The translations under genes and the position numbers were made by a program. Below the pieces are notes generated by a model, which had not been told where the DNA came from, ran no database searches, and saw nothing but the letters and a program-made list of their open reading frames with translations. From NCBI RefSeq assembly GCF_001553855.1, contig NZ_LQWV01000002.1:1-64000 (forward strand): 64,000 nt of DNA, given 5' to 3'. The stretch is from Streptococcus gordonii. Its GTDB lineage: Bacteria; Bacillota; Bacilli; Lactobacillales; Streptococcaceae. This document shows, piece after piece, positions 18,352-26,275 of this stretch; the stretch's first letter is position 1, and each line of letters begins with the position of its first letter.

Positions 18352-19029
18352 TTAATTCCTCCAGTGTTTTTCTAAATGACCTGCTAATTTGGAAATAGGG
18401 AAGCAGACAAGGAAGTATAAAACAAGAATAGTTCCATAGATCCAAAAGGAAGCAGTAGGAATGGTCAATCGGTTGCTATCGATAATTTGTTGACCGACCT
18501 TCGTAACCTCAACAACACCAATCAAAACGACTAGCGAAGTTGTTTTAATCATACGTGTAATCAGGTTAATGGCTTGTGGTAGTAAACGTCTTAGAACCTG
18601 TGGAATGATGACATAATAGTAAAGCTGAAACTTGGTTAAACCTAGAGCTTGACCACTTTCAAACTGGTGCTTGGGTAGAGAAGTGATAGCTCCTCGAACC
18701 AAGTCCCCCATTTCAGCAGTTCCCCAAAGAGTAAAGACAATGATGGCTGAACTCTCGCCTGAGATATTGATATTAAAGTTACGTGCTAACCCAAAGTAAA
18801 CAATAAAGAGTAAGACGAGCTGGGGCATTATTCGGATGAATTCTAGATAAAAGCGAGTTAGTAGACGAACGATTTTAGATTGAGAAGTCATGATGATTCC
18901 CAAAAAAGTACCAAGGATCATGGATAATAGAACGGAAACTACTGAAATACCAATTGTGACTCCCAAGCCCTGTAAAATACGAAGGAGATTATTTCCCTGA
19001 AAGAGTACCTGGATTCCCGAATCCTGCAT
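18352..19029 (-). CDS. Polar amino-acid ABC transporter, permease 2
   Basis: The 225-residue membrane protein has about five transmembrane segments and the HisM/GlnP-type cytoplasmic loop (EMGDLVRGAITSLPKHQFES, then GQALGL), which docks to the ATPase. It overlaps the end of the first permease by 41 bases, implying translational coupling. Both permeases probably form a heterodimer. Confidence 0.93.
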   Translation of the reverse strand: MQDSGIQVLFQGNNLLRILQGLGVTIGISVVSVLLSMILGTFLGIIMTSQSKIVRLLTRFYLEFIRIMPQLVLLFIVYFGLARNFNINISGESSAIIVFTLWGTAEMGDLVRGAITSLPKHQFESGQALGLTKFQLYYYVIIPQVLRRLLPQAINLITRMIKTTSLVVLIGVVEVTKVGQQIIDSNRLTIPTASFWIYGTILVLYFLVCFPISKLAGHLEKHWRN

Positions 19030-19669
19030 GGCGTAATCTCCTTTCTATCCAACCAAAGAGAAGTGAAATCGGTAATAACATGAGCAGATAGGCAAGAACC
19101 AACATGGCCAAGGCGATATCTGTCTCGTAGTAGAGTCCAATCAAGTCCTTTGCCACATACATAAGATCTGCTAAAGCTACTACAGAGAAAACCGAGGTTT
19201 CCTTGATTAAGAAAATGACATTGGCGCTAAAGGAAGGAAGTGCTACAGCAGTCGCTTGTGGAAGAACAACGTAGCGAAAAACTTGTCTTGGTGTCAAACC
19301 AATAGAGAGGCCGATTTCATGCTGGGTTTGACTAACAGCTTCCAAGCCACTACGGAAGGATTCAGCCATGTAAGATCCGCCTAAGAAAATGAGACCGATT
19401 GTCGCACAAGCTTCTGAAGACAAGACAAGACCAATCCTAGGTAGCCCAAAATACAGAAAGAAGAGCTGAATCAATAGTGGCGTGTTTCGAGATAGCTCAA
19501 TGTAGGCAGTAGCTAGCTGACTCAAGATGGGAACTCGGTAATGTCGTATGATACTAACAACCAAGCCTAAAAGAAATGAACCAATTATCCCCCAAATAGC
19601 GATATGCAGGGTCAAAAAGAAGGCCTGCTGGTATAGTGGATAGTACTGTTCGATAATAGACCAATCCAA
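18989..19669 (-). CDS. Polar amino-acid ABC transporter, permease 1
   Basis: The 226-residue HisM/GlnP-type permease contains the loop YMAESFRSGLEAVSQTQHEI followed by GLSIGL. The start is taken as TTG because a strong Shine-Dalgarno (GGGGAGGAA on the minus strand) lies about 9 bases before it and no ATG is in frame nearby. It is the first gene of the transporter operon. Confidence 0.9.
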   Translation of the reverse strand: MDWSIIEQYYPLYQQAFFLTLHIAIWGIIGSFLLGLVVSIIRHYRVPILSQLATAYIELSRNTPLLIQLFFLYFGLPRIGLVLSSEACATIGLIFLGGSYMAESFRSGLEAVSQTQHEIGLSIGLTPRQVFRYVVLPQATAVALPSFSANVIFLIKETSVFSVVALADLMYVAKDLIGLYYETDIALAMLVLAYLLMLLPISLLFGWIERRLRHAGFGNPGTLSGK

Positions 19670-20005
19670 AAATGAATTCCTCCCCTCCCTTAAGTCAGGA
19701 AAGCATTTTTCTTCCTGAACTTACAGGTATAATAATAGAGTCATTTTACCATCAATTACACTGTTTGAATAATATGTATATTTTATCGGTCTGATAGAAA
19801 AAATTTATCAGGACTGACAAAAGGATTGTAATTTAGTAATCGGCCTAGACAAAGATATTTGTTTAGATGTTGAATTGTTTTAAGAGAAAATGGATATACT
19901 TGATTTTATACTGATAATAATAAAAAAATAGAGTATAATGGATATAAAATATGAAAGGGGATCTTGCCCTTTAAAAGAAATATAAGAATAGGAAGGATAA
20001 ATCAA
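19670..20005. promoter_or_regulatory. Divergent control region between the ABC operon and a hypothetical membrane gene
   Basis: No gene is visible in these 336 bases. They hold an interrupted inverted repeat at 19692-19722 (TCAGGAA/TTCCTGA with outer AAG/CTT), a TATAAT at 19728-19733, a second inverted repeat CTGATA/TATCAG at 19791-19811, and a TATAAT within 19931-19945 shortly before the right-hand gene. The repeats could be operator sites for the amino-acid transporter. No regulator is assigned. Confidence 0.4.
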
Positions 20006-20494
20006 ATGGCAAATGAAGAGAAAAACCAGGAGTTAAGTCAAACGCGTAATGAGGTAAGTCCGGAGATAGATAATGAAAAAAATAAGGAAAAGATTGAAGA
20101 AAATCAATCTATTGATGAAGCAAATGGGTCAGAACAAGTGGTAAAAGATTCAAAAGAGATCAAGTATACATCGGCTCTTCTTTCATTTTCCTTTTTCTCA
20201 TCGATCATTTATCTGATTCTTTTCGTGTCACTTTTTAGTATAGCTTTACCATGGGGACTTGTCTTATTGATTTTTCTAGGTCCTAGCTTGATTTGTTTTC
20301 TTATTGCAACTATTTTAACTAGAATTGGGATGAATAACGGAAATAAAGGTTTACTATATGCAAGTTCAGGTATTTACCTGATTTCAGCCTTTTGTGCAGG
20401 AGACCCTGATTGGTATCTTTTTCAAATAGCACCTTTTGTTTTCGCAGTTCTCGTTTTGGTTGGAACGCTAATGGCTAAAGAAGAAAAGAGATAA
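20006..20494 (+). CDS. Hypothetical membrane protein with a charged N-terminus
   Basis: I do not recognise this family. The 162-residue product has a highly charged, probably disordered N-terminus (about residues 1-50, rich in Glu, Asn, Lys), then four hydrophobic segments that fit membrane helices (about 55-80, 84-105, 112-130, 135-155) and a short charged tail. The ATG at 20006 is chosen over an upstream start because AGGAAGG lies at about 19990-19996. A short terminator follows the stop. The frame continues open for 57 codons after the stop, probably by chance. Confidence 0.6.
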   Translation: MANEEKNQELSQTRNEVSPEIDNEKNKEKIEENQSIDEANGSEQVVKDSKEIKYTSALLSFSFFSSIIYLILFVSLFSIALPWGLVLLIFLGPSLICFLIATILTRIGMNNGNKGLLYASSGIYLISAFCAGDPDWYLFQIAPFVFAVLVLVGTLMAKEEKR

Positions 20495-20518
20495 TATGGC
20501 GCGAAGCCATATCTTTTT
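20494..20518 (+). terminator. Terminator after the hypothetical membrane gene
   Basis: Perfect arms ATATGGC/GCCATAT with a 5-base loop overlap the end of the stop codon and are followed by CTTTTT. Confidence 0.8.
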
Positions 20519-20624
20519 ACGGAAATTTTTGAAACCATAAAGGATGCGATCCCCATTCTAGTACAACTATTTTCACTCTCAAAAATTAAGCAATCAAAAG
20601 AGCTTTCTTTATCTATCAATGATT

Positions 20625-20741
20625 ATGTATATGCTTTTTTATGTATGGGCACTTGGTTCATCTTTTAGCCTCTTTTTGATTGTAGCAATTGTAGTCGTGG
20701 TCCTAATATGGGGTGGTGCGTCAAAAACAGCAGATTCATAA
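20625..20741 (+). CDS. Possible 38-aa membrane peptide, hypothetical
   Basis: This ATG-started ORF encodes a 38-residue peptide with one long hydrophobic stretch (about residues 3-30) and a short polar tail. It ends 9 bases before a good terminator, which suggests that some transcript ends here. There is no clear Shine-Dalgarno and it overlaps another open frame, so it may be a decayed gene. The preceding 20519-20624 shows no other recognisable gene. Confidence 0.3.
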   Translation: MYMLFYVWALGSSFSLFLIVAIVVVVLIWGGASKTADS

Positions 20742-20749
20742 TTTTCAAG

Positions 20750-20785
20750 AAGGTATAGTTTATGTCTATACCTTATTCTTTTTTT
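20750..20785 (+). terminator. Rho-independent terminator upstream of metK
   Basis: Perfect arms AAGGTATAG/CTATACCTT around a 7-base loop are followed by a run of eight or more T residues. Confidence 0.88.
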
Positions 20786-20810
20786 AAACAAAGGTGTGTT
20801 AGCGTAAATT

Positions 20811-20820
20811 ATGTTATAAT
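20811..20820 (+). promoter_or_regulatory. metK: Extended -10 promoter of metK
   Basis: TGTTATAAT (TATAAT at 20815-20820) is an extended -10 element placed just before the SMK leader. No clear -35 is seen, as is usual for extended -10 promoters. Confidence 0.75.
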
Positions 20821-20826
20821 GTAAAA

Positions 20827-20909
20827 GTTATATAGTCCCGATAAGGTGGTAGTTTTTTCTATCAGTACTTTGTAACTCTATAACAATTTATTTAAGGGGG
20901 GACATTTCT
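20827..20909 (+). ncRNA. SAM-III (SMK box) riboswitch controlling metK
   Basis: The leader contains GTTATATAG at 20827-20835, which pairs with CTCTATAAC near 20876-20884, then TCCCGATAAGG, a short hairpin (GGTAG...CTATC), and TTTGTAAC. The segment GTCCC at 20835-20839 can pair with GGGAC in the Shine-Dalgarno tract at 20896-20903. This is the SMK-box arrangement known upstream of metK in Lactobacillales: SAM binding lets the anti-Shine-Dalgarno sequester the Shine-Dalgarno and stops translation. Confidence 0.88.
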
Positions 20910-22100
20910 ATGTCAGAACGTAAACTTTTCACGTCTGAGTCTGTATCGGAGGGACATCCTGATAAGATTGCAGACCAAATTTCCGATGCTATTTTGGATG
21001 CTGTCTTGAGTCAGGATCCAGATGCCCATGTGGCTGCTGAAACAGCTGTTTATACAGGCTCTGTTCATGTTTTTGGTGAGATTTCGACTACAGCTTATGT
21101 AGATATTAACCGTGTGGTTCGTGATACCATTGCAGAGATTGGCTACACCAATACAGAGTATGGCTTTTCGGCAGAGACCGTCGGTGTGCATCCATCTTTG
21201 GTGGAGCAGTCGCCAGATATCGCTCAGGGTGTCAATGAAGCTTTAGAGGTTCGTGGGAATGCAGATCAAGATCCATTGGACTTGATCGGTGCTGGCGACC
21301 AAGGGCTTATGTTTGGCTTCGCAGTGGATGAAACACCGGAGCTTATGCCATTGCCTATCTCACTCAGTCATAAGCTAGTCCGTCGATTGGCAGAGTTGCG
21401 CAAATCAGGAGAGATTGGCTATCTGCGTCCAGATGCTAAGTCACAAGTGACTGTTGAGTATGATGAAAATGGCCAGCCTGTGCGCGTGGATACGGTGGTT
21501 ATTTCGACCCAGCATGACCCAGAAGTGACCAATGAAGAGATTCATCGTGACGTGATTGAAAAGGTGATTAAAGCTGTTATTCCTGCCCAGTATCTGGATG
21601 ATAAGACAAAATTTTTCATCAATCCAACCGGACGTTTTGTAATTGGCGGCCCGCAAGGTGACTCTGGCTTGACTGGACGTAAGATTATTGTGGATACTTA
21701 CGGCGGTTATGCTCGTCACGGCGGCGGTGCCTTCTCTGGTAAGGATGCAACCAAGGTTGACCGCTCAGCTTCATACGCAGCTCGCTACATCGCTAAAAAC
21801 ATCGTGGCTGCTGGACTGGCCAAGAAAGCAGAAGTGCAGTTAGCCTATGCCATTGGTGTGGCGCAGCCAGTTTCTGTACGGATTGATACTTTTGGTACTG
21901 GAACTGTTGCAGAAAGCAAATTGCAGGAAGCGGTTCGTCAGATTTTTGATCTGCGTCCAGCCGGTATCATTCAAATGCTGGATCTGAAACGTCCAATCTA
22001 TCGTCAGACAGCAGCTTATGGCCATATGGGTAGGACAGATATTGATCTGCCTTGGGAAAAAACGGATAAAGTTCAAGCGTTGAAGGAGTATCTAGCCTAA
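20910..22100 (+). CDS. metK: S-adenosylmethionine synthetase
   Basis: The 396-residue enzyme makes SAM from methionine and ATP. Family signatures include [20 protein letters not shown] at the N-terminus, [12 protein letters not shown] (about residue 128) and the P-loop-like [17 protein letters not shown] (about residue 271). Length is standard. Its Shine-Dalgarno is part of the SMK riboswitch, so expression should fall when SAM is plentiful. Confidence 0.98.
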   Translation: MSERKLFTSESVSEGHPDKIADQISDAILDAVLSQDPDAHVAAETAVYTGSVHVFGEISTTAYVDINRVVRDTIAEIGYTNTEYGFSAETVGVHPSLVEQSPDIAQGVNEALEVRGNADQDPLDLIGAGDQGLMFGFAVDETPELMPLPISLSHKLVRRLAELRKSGEIGYLRPDAKSQVTVEYDENGQPVRVDTVVISTQHDPEVTNEEIHRDVIEKVIKAVIPAQYLDDKTKFFINPTGRFVIGGPQGDSGLTGRKIIVDTYGGYARHGGGAFSGKDATKVDRSASYAARYIAKNIVAAGLAKKAEVQLAYAIGVAQPVSVRIDTFGTGTVAESKLQEAVRQIFDLRPAGIIQMLDLKRPIYRQTAAYGHMGRTDIDLPWEKTDKVQALKEYLA

Positions 22101-22159
22101 TTATAAAGAGTTGCAAGATGATTATTTGATGGTTTCTACTTTATAGAAAAATAAAGATT

Positions 22160-23086
22160 ATGAAATTAGAACGATTAATTTATATTTTATTAGCCCTTTT
22201 GAATAAGAAGCAGATAACGGCTAAAGAAATTGCTGAACGTTTTGAAATATCTACTCGTACCGTATATCGAGATATGGATACGCTCAGCTTAGCTGGAATC
22301 CCTATTTACTCTGAACGTGGGGATAAGGGAGGTTTTTATATACCGGATGACTACAAGATGGACAGCAGTTTTTTCACAGAAGAAGAAAAGCAGTTTATCA
22401 TCAATATGAGTCAAAATGTTGGCAAAATTGTCGGTCGTCCAAATTTTGACAGCATCGAGAATAAGCTTTCTTCTCAAGAAGCGACTGATAAGGTAAATCC
22501 ATTTTACTTTGATCTCAGTTCTTGGTCTCTCAATACAAATTATTTACTTGAAATGGAGCAGGCTATAGAAACTGGTAAGAAAATTTCCTTTTCTTATTTT
22601 TCAAAAAAACAGGAACGAAGCCAACGAACGATTTTTCCATACCGTCTGATTTTTAAACTAAATGCTTGGTATGTTATCGGCTACTGTTTAGAAAAGTTAG
22701 ATTTTCGTATTTTCAAACTTAGTAGAATTCGTGATTTGCAGCTTGTAGATGAGGGGATAGAAGTTGATGACTACCCTCTTTTATCTCAAGACAAGCTAGA
22801 TTTTTTTCTAAATCCGTCTAAAGATAAAGTTGAGGGTAGTAAAGAGGCAGTAGAGTTGATTTTCACGAAATCTGCACTTCCAAAAATTTATGACCACTTC
22901 ACAGAAGAAGAAATCACTCTTGAGCAAACCAGAATAAAGGTCCATGCTTTCAGAGCATTGACTCCAGCTTTTTTTGAATTGATTTTAAGTTTTGGTCAGC
23001 AAGTAAAAGTCAGATCGCCCCAAAAACTGCAGGATAAATTAATTGATACTCTTCAAAAGAATCTTCAGCAATATGACAGACTGTAG
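22160..23086 (+). CDS. YafY-type transcriptional regulator (HTH plus WYL domain)
   Basis: The 308-residue protein has an N-terminal DeoR/HTH_11 DNA-binding domain (about residues 5-55; AKEIAERFEISTRTVYRDMD) and a WYL domain (about 135-215; NAWYVIGYC resembles the W-Y-L core). Such proteins often sense small ligands or nucleic acids. The neighbouring NTF2-like gene may be its target, but that is inference. The terminator stem overlaps its stop codon. Confidence 0.88.
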   Translation: MKLERLIYILLALLNKKQITAKEIAERFEISTRTVYRDMDTLSLAGIPIYSERGDKGGFYIPDDYKMDSSFFTEEEKQFIINMSQNVGKIVGRPNFDSIENKLSSQEATDKVNPFYFDLSSWSLNTNYLLEMEQAIETGKKISFSYFSKKQERSQRTIFPYRLIFKLNAWYVIGYCLEKLDFRIFKLSRIRDLQLVDEGIEVDDYPLLSQDKLDFFLNPSKDKVEGSKEAVELIFTKSALPKIYDHFTEEEITLEQTRIKVHAFRALTPAFFELILSFGQQVKVRSPQKLQDKLIDTLQKNLQQYDRL

Positions 23087-23100
23087 TCATATTGCTTTTT
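23067..23100 (+). terminator. Terminator overlapping the end of the WYL regulator gene
   Basis: A perfect 11-bp stem (AGCAATATGAC with GTCATATTGCT), an 8-base loop containing the TAG stop, and a T run. Confidence 0.92.
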
Positions 23101-23169
23101 GTATACTCTTAAGTGGGCATAAACTTTCATTGGTTTGAAAACAGCCTAAATAATTTTTGGAGGTTCCAA

Positions 23170-23535
23170 ATGGATACAAAAACATTAGCAGATAGATATT
23201 TTACCGCAGTCAATAAAGGTGGATGGGAAGATTTCGTAGCAGAAAACTTTGATTATGGTATGTGTGACAGTCAGGAAATCAGGCGAGGTCGTGATGTTTA
23301 TCTGAAAGGTGCAGGTCAATTCTATGCTTTAAGTCAGCATCTTGAAGTGAAGAAGTTGCTGGTGGAGGGAAGAGAAGTAGTGGCTTTAAATCGCTATCGC
23401 TTGCAGTCGCCACAAGGAAATCAAATAGAATTGGATGTTGCAGAATTTTTAAAATTTGACGAATCAGACAAATTAATAGCATCCAACATTTACTTTGATA
23501 CTCATCGTTTCCAAGAGTTTATGCAGGGCAAATAA
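23170..23535 (+). CDS. SnoaL/NTF2-like protein of unknown role
   Basis: The 121-residue product has the length and pattern of an NTF2-like (SnoaL or ketosteroid-isomerase-type) barrel: an N-terminal helix (LADRYFTAVNKGGWEDFVAE), and alternating strands with VVALNRYRLQSPQG and ELDVAEFLKFDESDKL. The ATG at 23170 follows GGAGG at 23160-23164. An upstream in-frame start exists without a better site. The substrate is unknown; partnership with the WYL regulator is possible. Confidence 0.7.
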   Translation: MDTKTLADRYFTAVNKGGWEDFVAENFDYGMCDSQEIRRGRDVYLKGAGQFYALSQHLEVKKLLVEGREVVALNRYRLQSPQGNQIELDVAEFLKFDESDKLIASNIYFDTHRFQEFMQGK

Positions 23536-23549
23536 TTCTCAAGTTTCAT

Positions 23550-23578
23550 TTGACAAATAGTAGAACTTGTTTTATACT
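23550..23578 (+). promoter_or_regulatory. Consensus promoter of the MFS leader
   Basis: TTGACA at 23550-23555 and TATACT at 23573-23578 have a 17-base spacer. Transcription should start near 23585, about 180 bases before the MFS start codon. Confidence 0.88.
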
Positions 23579-23584
23579 GTTAAA

Positions 23585-23763
23585 AATTAATTATGACTTT
23601 AAACATGTTCCGTGAGACATGAAAGTTCTAAAATGAGACTAGCAATTGCTATGCTCTAATTTTCTGTAAACTTTTCGAGGTTGGGAACAGGATTTCCAAC
23701 CTCTTTTTAAGGCGTATTCAATTTAATAAACGCAGTCTGTGAGCTGCGATTAAGGAGAATCAT
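23585..23763 (+). ncRNA. Structured 5' leader with attenuator upstream of the MFS gene, class unknown
   Basis: The leader has successive foldable elements: CATGT/ACATG around TCCGTGAG (near 23604-23621), TAGC-AATT-GCTA flanked by GAG/CTC (near 23634-23656), and then an intrinsic terminator (23677-23708). A consensus promoter, hairpins and a terminator before the start codon suggest premature termination controlled by a ligand, a protein or translation. I could not match it to a known riboswitch class. Confidence 0.55.
23677..23708 (+). terminator. Intrinsic terminator inside the MFS leader
   Basis: An 11-bp stem with one G-T wobble (GAGGTTGGGAA with TTTCCAACCTC), loop CAGGA and a T5 run. It lies 55 bases before the MFS start codon, so it acts as an attenuator rather than as the end of the upstream gene, whose own promoterless 3' end is more than 140 bases away. 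Confidence 0.85.
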
Positions 23764-25011
23764 ATGTCAAAATTGTCTTTAGACAAAAACAATCAACGGG
23801 CTTTAGTCGCTGCGATTGTCGCTTCTGGTACGGATGACTTAAATGTCATGTTTCTGGCCTTTTCAATGTCCTCTATTATCTCATAACTTGGGATTAGTGG
23901 TACCCAGGGTGGTTGGATAGCCACTATAACTAATTTGGGAATGCTTATTGGGGGCTTAATTTTCGGTCTGTTAGCTGACCGATATCACAAATTTAAGGTC
24001 TTTAAATGGACCATTCTGATTTTCTCTCTGGCAACCGGTTTGATTTTCTTTTCGAAAGACGTCAATTACCTTTATATCATGCGCTTTATTGCAGGCATGG
24101 GTGTTGGAGGCGAATATGGCGTGGCTATTGCTATAATGGCGGGAATTGTTCCACCAGAAAAGATGGGGCGGATTTAATCCCTAAACGGTATTGCGGGTCA
24201 AATAGGATCAATTACATCGGCTTTACTTGCAGGCTGGCTAGCTCCTGCTCTTGGATAGCGTGGTCTCTTCCTCTTTGGGCTTGCACCTATTGCCCTAGTA
24301 CTATGGATGGTTTTAGCTATTGACGATCAGAATATTCGTGACGACGGTGGAGCTAAGGTAGAAGAAGAAACAACACAACCTGTTAAAATAAGTCAGCTAT
24401 TCAAAACACCAGCTCTGACATCACAAACCATAGCTCTAATGGTTATGACGACCGTACAAATTGCAGGTTACTTTGGAATGATGAACTGGTTGCCAACGAT
24501 TATTCAAACTAGTTTGAATATTTCTGTTAAAGATTCTTCTCTTTGGATGGTGGCAACCATTTTGGGAATGTGCCTAGGAATGTTGACTTTTGGACAAATT
24601 TTGGATAAATGGGGACCTAGGGTCGTTTACTCTGGCTTTCTTCTTGCATCATCTGTCTGTGTCTATCTCTTCCAGTTTGCGAATTCTATGGCCACTATGG
24701 TAATAGGCGGAGCTGTTGTTGGTTTCTTTGTGAATGGGATGTTTGCTGGCTACGGTGCAATGATCACTCGCCTATACCCTCATCAAATTCGATCAACCGC
24801 TAATAATGTTATCTTAAATGTTGGACGAGCAATTGGCGGATTTTCATCTGTTATTATTGGAAAGATTTTGGATATCTCAGGTGTTTCAACAGTTATGATT
24901 TTTCTTGCCTCTTTGTATCTAATCAGTCTAGCTGCTCTTTGGACAATCGGTAATTTGAAATCTGATATTTATCAAGACCTAGGTCAAGGTCTTGAAGCAG
25001 AAAAAGCGTAG
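23764..25011 (+). pseudogene. MFS transporter (aromatic acid/sugar-porter type) with three in-frame stop codons
   Basis: One continuous frame of 415 codons encodes a 12-helix major facilitator with the loop 2-3 motif GLLADRYHKFK and GMGVGGEYG. It is interrupted by TAA at 23884-23886, TAA at 24175-24177 and TAG at 24256-24258, without any frameshift. The flanking residues still fit the family; for example the third stop replaces what is probably Trp in ALG-W-RGLFLFG. An ATG with AAGGAG upstream (23751-23756) starts the frame. The substrate is unknown. As written, no full-length transporter can be made, although the last 234 residues form an uninterrupted ORF from 24307. Confidence 0.9.
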
Positions 25012-25021
25012 CCATTAAATA

Positions 25022-25056
25022 AAAAAAGACAAAGAGAATTATTCTTTGTCTTTTTT
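25022..25056 (+). terminator. Terminator after the MFS frame
   Basis: Long arms AAAAAAGACAAAGA/TCTTTGTCTTTTTT; symmetric A and T flanks allow bidirectional action. Confidence 0.9.
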
Positions 25057-25068
25057 ATGATCATGTAA

Positions 25069-25097
25069 AAAACTCTCTACTTTAAATAGAGAGTTTT
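25069..25097 (-). terminator. Terminator of the DUF3042 gene
   Basis: An 11-bp perfect stem (AAAACTCTCTA with TAGAGAGTTTT) directly follows the stop codon of the minus-strand gene, with U-rich sequence on that strand. Confidence 0.85.
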
Positions 25098-25107
25098 AAG
25101 GTTACTC

Positions 25108-25278
25108 TTAGTGTGCTACGCGTTTGCGAGCTGCTTTTTTACGGTTTTCTTCAATGAAAGCCGCTTTTTGCTCTTCAGGTTCGATAACTTTTTTCTTGAC
25201 AGTATAAACTGCACCTGCTACAGCAGCAACAGTAGCTGCAACGCCTGTAAGTACGCCTTTTCCAAATCCTTTAGCCAT
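25108..25278 (-). CDS. DUF3042 family small protein
   Basis: The 56-residue product starts MAKGFGKGVLTGVAATVAAV, with one hydrophobic Ala/Val-rich segment, and ends in a strongly basic tail (ENRKKAARKRVAH). This matches the DUF3042 family, found across Lactobacillales and of unknown function. GGAGAA lies 5 bases before the ATG on the minus strand. It is transcribed away from miaA and has its own terminator. Confidence 0.85.
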   Translation of the reverse strand: MAKGFGKGVLTGVAATVAAVAGAVYTVKKKVIEPEEQKAAFIEENRKKAARKRVAH

Positions 25279-25311
25279 ATGATTTCTCCTTTTTTGAACT
25301 TTAATTATTTA

Positions 25312-25320
25312 TGTTATAAT
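25312..25320 (+). promoter_or_regulatory. miaA: Extended -10 promoter of miaA
   Basis: TGTTATAAT at 25312-25320, about 40 bases before the miaA start codon. Confidence 0.7.
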
Positions 25321-25359
25321 TAATAGTAACGGAAAATCAAAATTTTTTCAAGGAAAAAA

Positions 25360-26244
25360 ATGAAAACTAAGATAATTGTAATTGTAGGGCCTACGGCAGT
25401 TGGAAAAACAGCTCTGAGTATTGAGGTTGCAAAAGCCTTTAACGGTCAGATTATCAGTGGTGACAGCCAGCAAGTCTATCGTGGCTTAGATATTGGCACG
25501 GCTAAGATTCGTCCTGAAGAGCAGGAGGGCATTCCCCATTATCTGTTGGATGTGAGGGACGTTGGAGAAAGCTACTCGGCCTATGATTTTGTGACCGAGG
25601 CAGCTCAGGCTATTCGTGATATTGAGGCTCAAGGACAGCTTCCCATCATTTGCGGTGGTACAGGACTCTATATCCAGAGCTTACTTGAGGGCTATCATCT
25701 GGGTGGCTCCGTCCCTCATGAGGAGATTCTGACCTATCGGGAGCAGCTGGACAGTTGGTCAGATGAGGATTTGTTTGGGAAAATAGCAGAGCTGGGTATC
25801 GAGATCCCCCAGATAAATCGTCGCAGGGCTATGAGGGCGCTGGAGATTGCTCAGTTAGGTGGTCAATTAGAAAACAGCCAGCCAGATTATGAAGCCCTGC
25901 TGATTTGCCTAGATGATGAGCGTGAGCGACTTTATGAGCGAATCAATCAGCGAGTAGATCTGATGATAGAAGATGGTCTCTTAGAAGAAGCCCGTTGGCT
26001 TTATGAACATGCTCCAACCAGTCAAGCCAGCAAGGGGATCGGCTACAAGGAACTTTTCCCCTACTTTGCAGGTCAGGTGAGCCTTGAGGAGGCCGTGGAC
26101 AAGCTCAAGCAAAATACCCGTCATTTCGCCAAGCGCCAGCTGACTTGGTTTCGCAATCGGATGTCCGTAACCTTTTATCAGGTGGGAAATCCAGACTATA
26201 AAAATCAGGTTATGGAGGACATCAAGAATTTTCTGGACAAGTAG
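25360..26244 (+). CDS. miaA: tRNA dimethylallyltransferase
   Basis: The 294-residue enzyme adds the isopentenyl group to A37 of tRNAs that read UNN codons. It has the P-loop [11 protein letters not shown] and the family motif [18 protein letters not shown], and [14 protein letters not shown] near the C-terminus. It heads a run of housekeeping genes (hflX, an unnamed gene, rnz) with short spacings. Confidence 0.97.
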   Translation: MKTKIIVIVGPTAVGKTALSIEVAKAFNGQIISGDSQQVYRGLDIGTAKIRPEEQEGIPHYLLDVRDVGESYSAYDFVTEAAQAIRDIEAQGQLPIICGGTGLYIQSLLEGYHLGGSVPHEEILTYREQLDSWSDEDLFGKIAELGIEIPQINRRRAMRALEIAQLGGQLENSQPDYEALLICLDDERERLYERINQRVDLMIEDGLLEEARWLYEHAPTSQASKGIGYKELFPYFAGQVSLEEAVDKLKQNTRHFAKRQLTWFRNRMSVTFYQVGNPDYKNQVMEDIKNFLDK

Positions 26245-26275
26245 CTGGCTGACCAAGTTTTAGTAAGGATATGAG

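Noticed and set aside
23935..24177. Separate small gene of 80 codons
   Set aside because: It is in frame with, and shows the sequence of, the MFS transporter on both sides, so it is a fragment between stop codons.
25111..25323. Forward ORF of 70 codons over the DUF3042 gene
   Set aside because: Cys/Phe/Ser-rich nonsense on the opposite strand of a clear DUF3042 gene that has its own Shine-Dalgarno and terminator.
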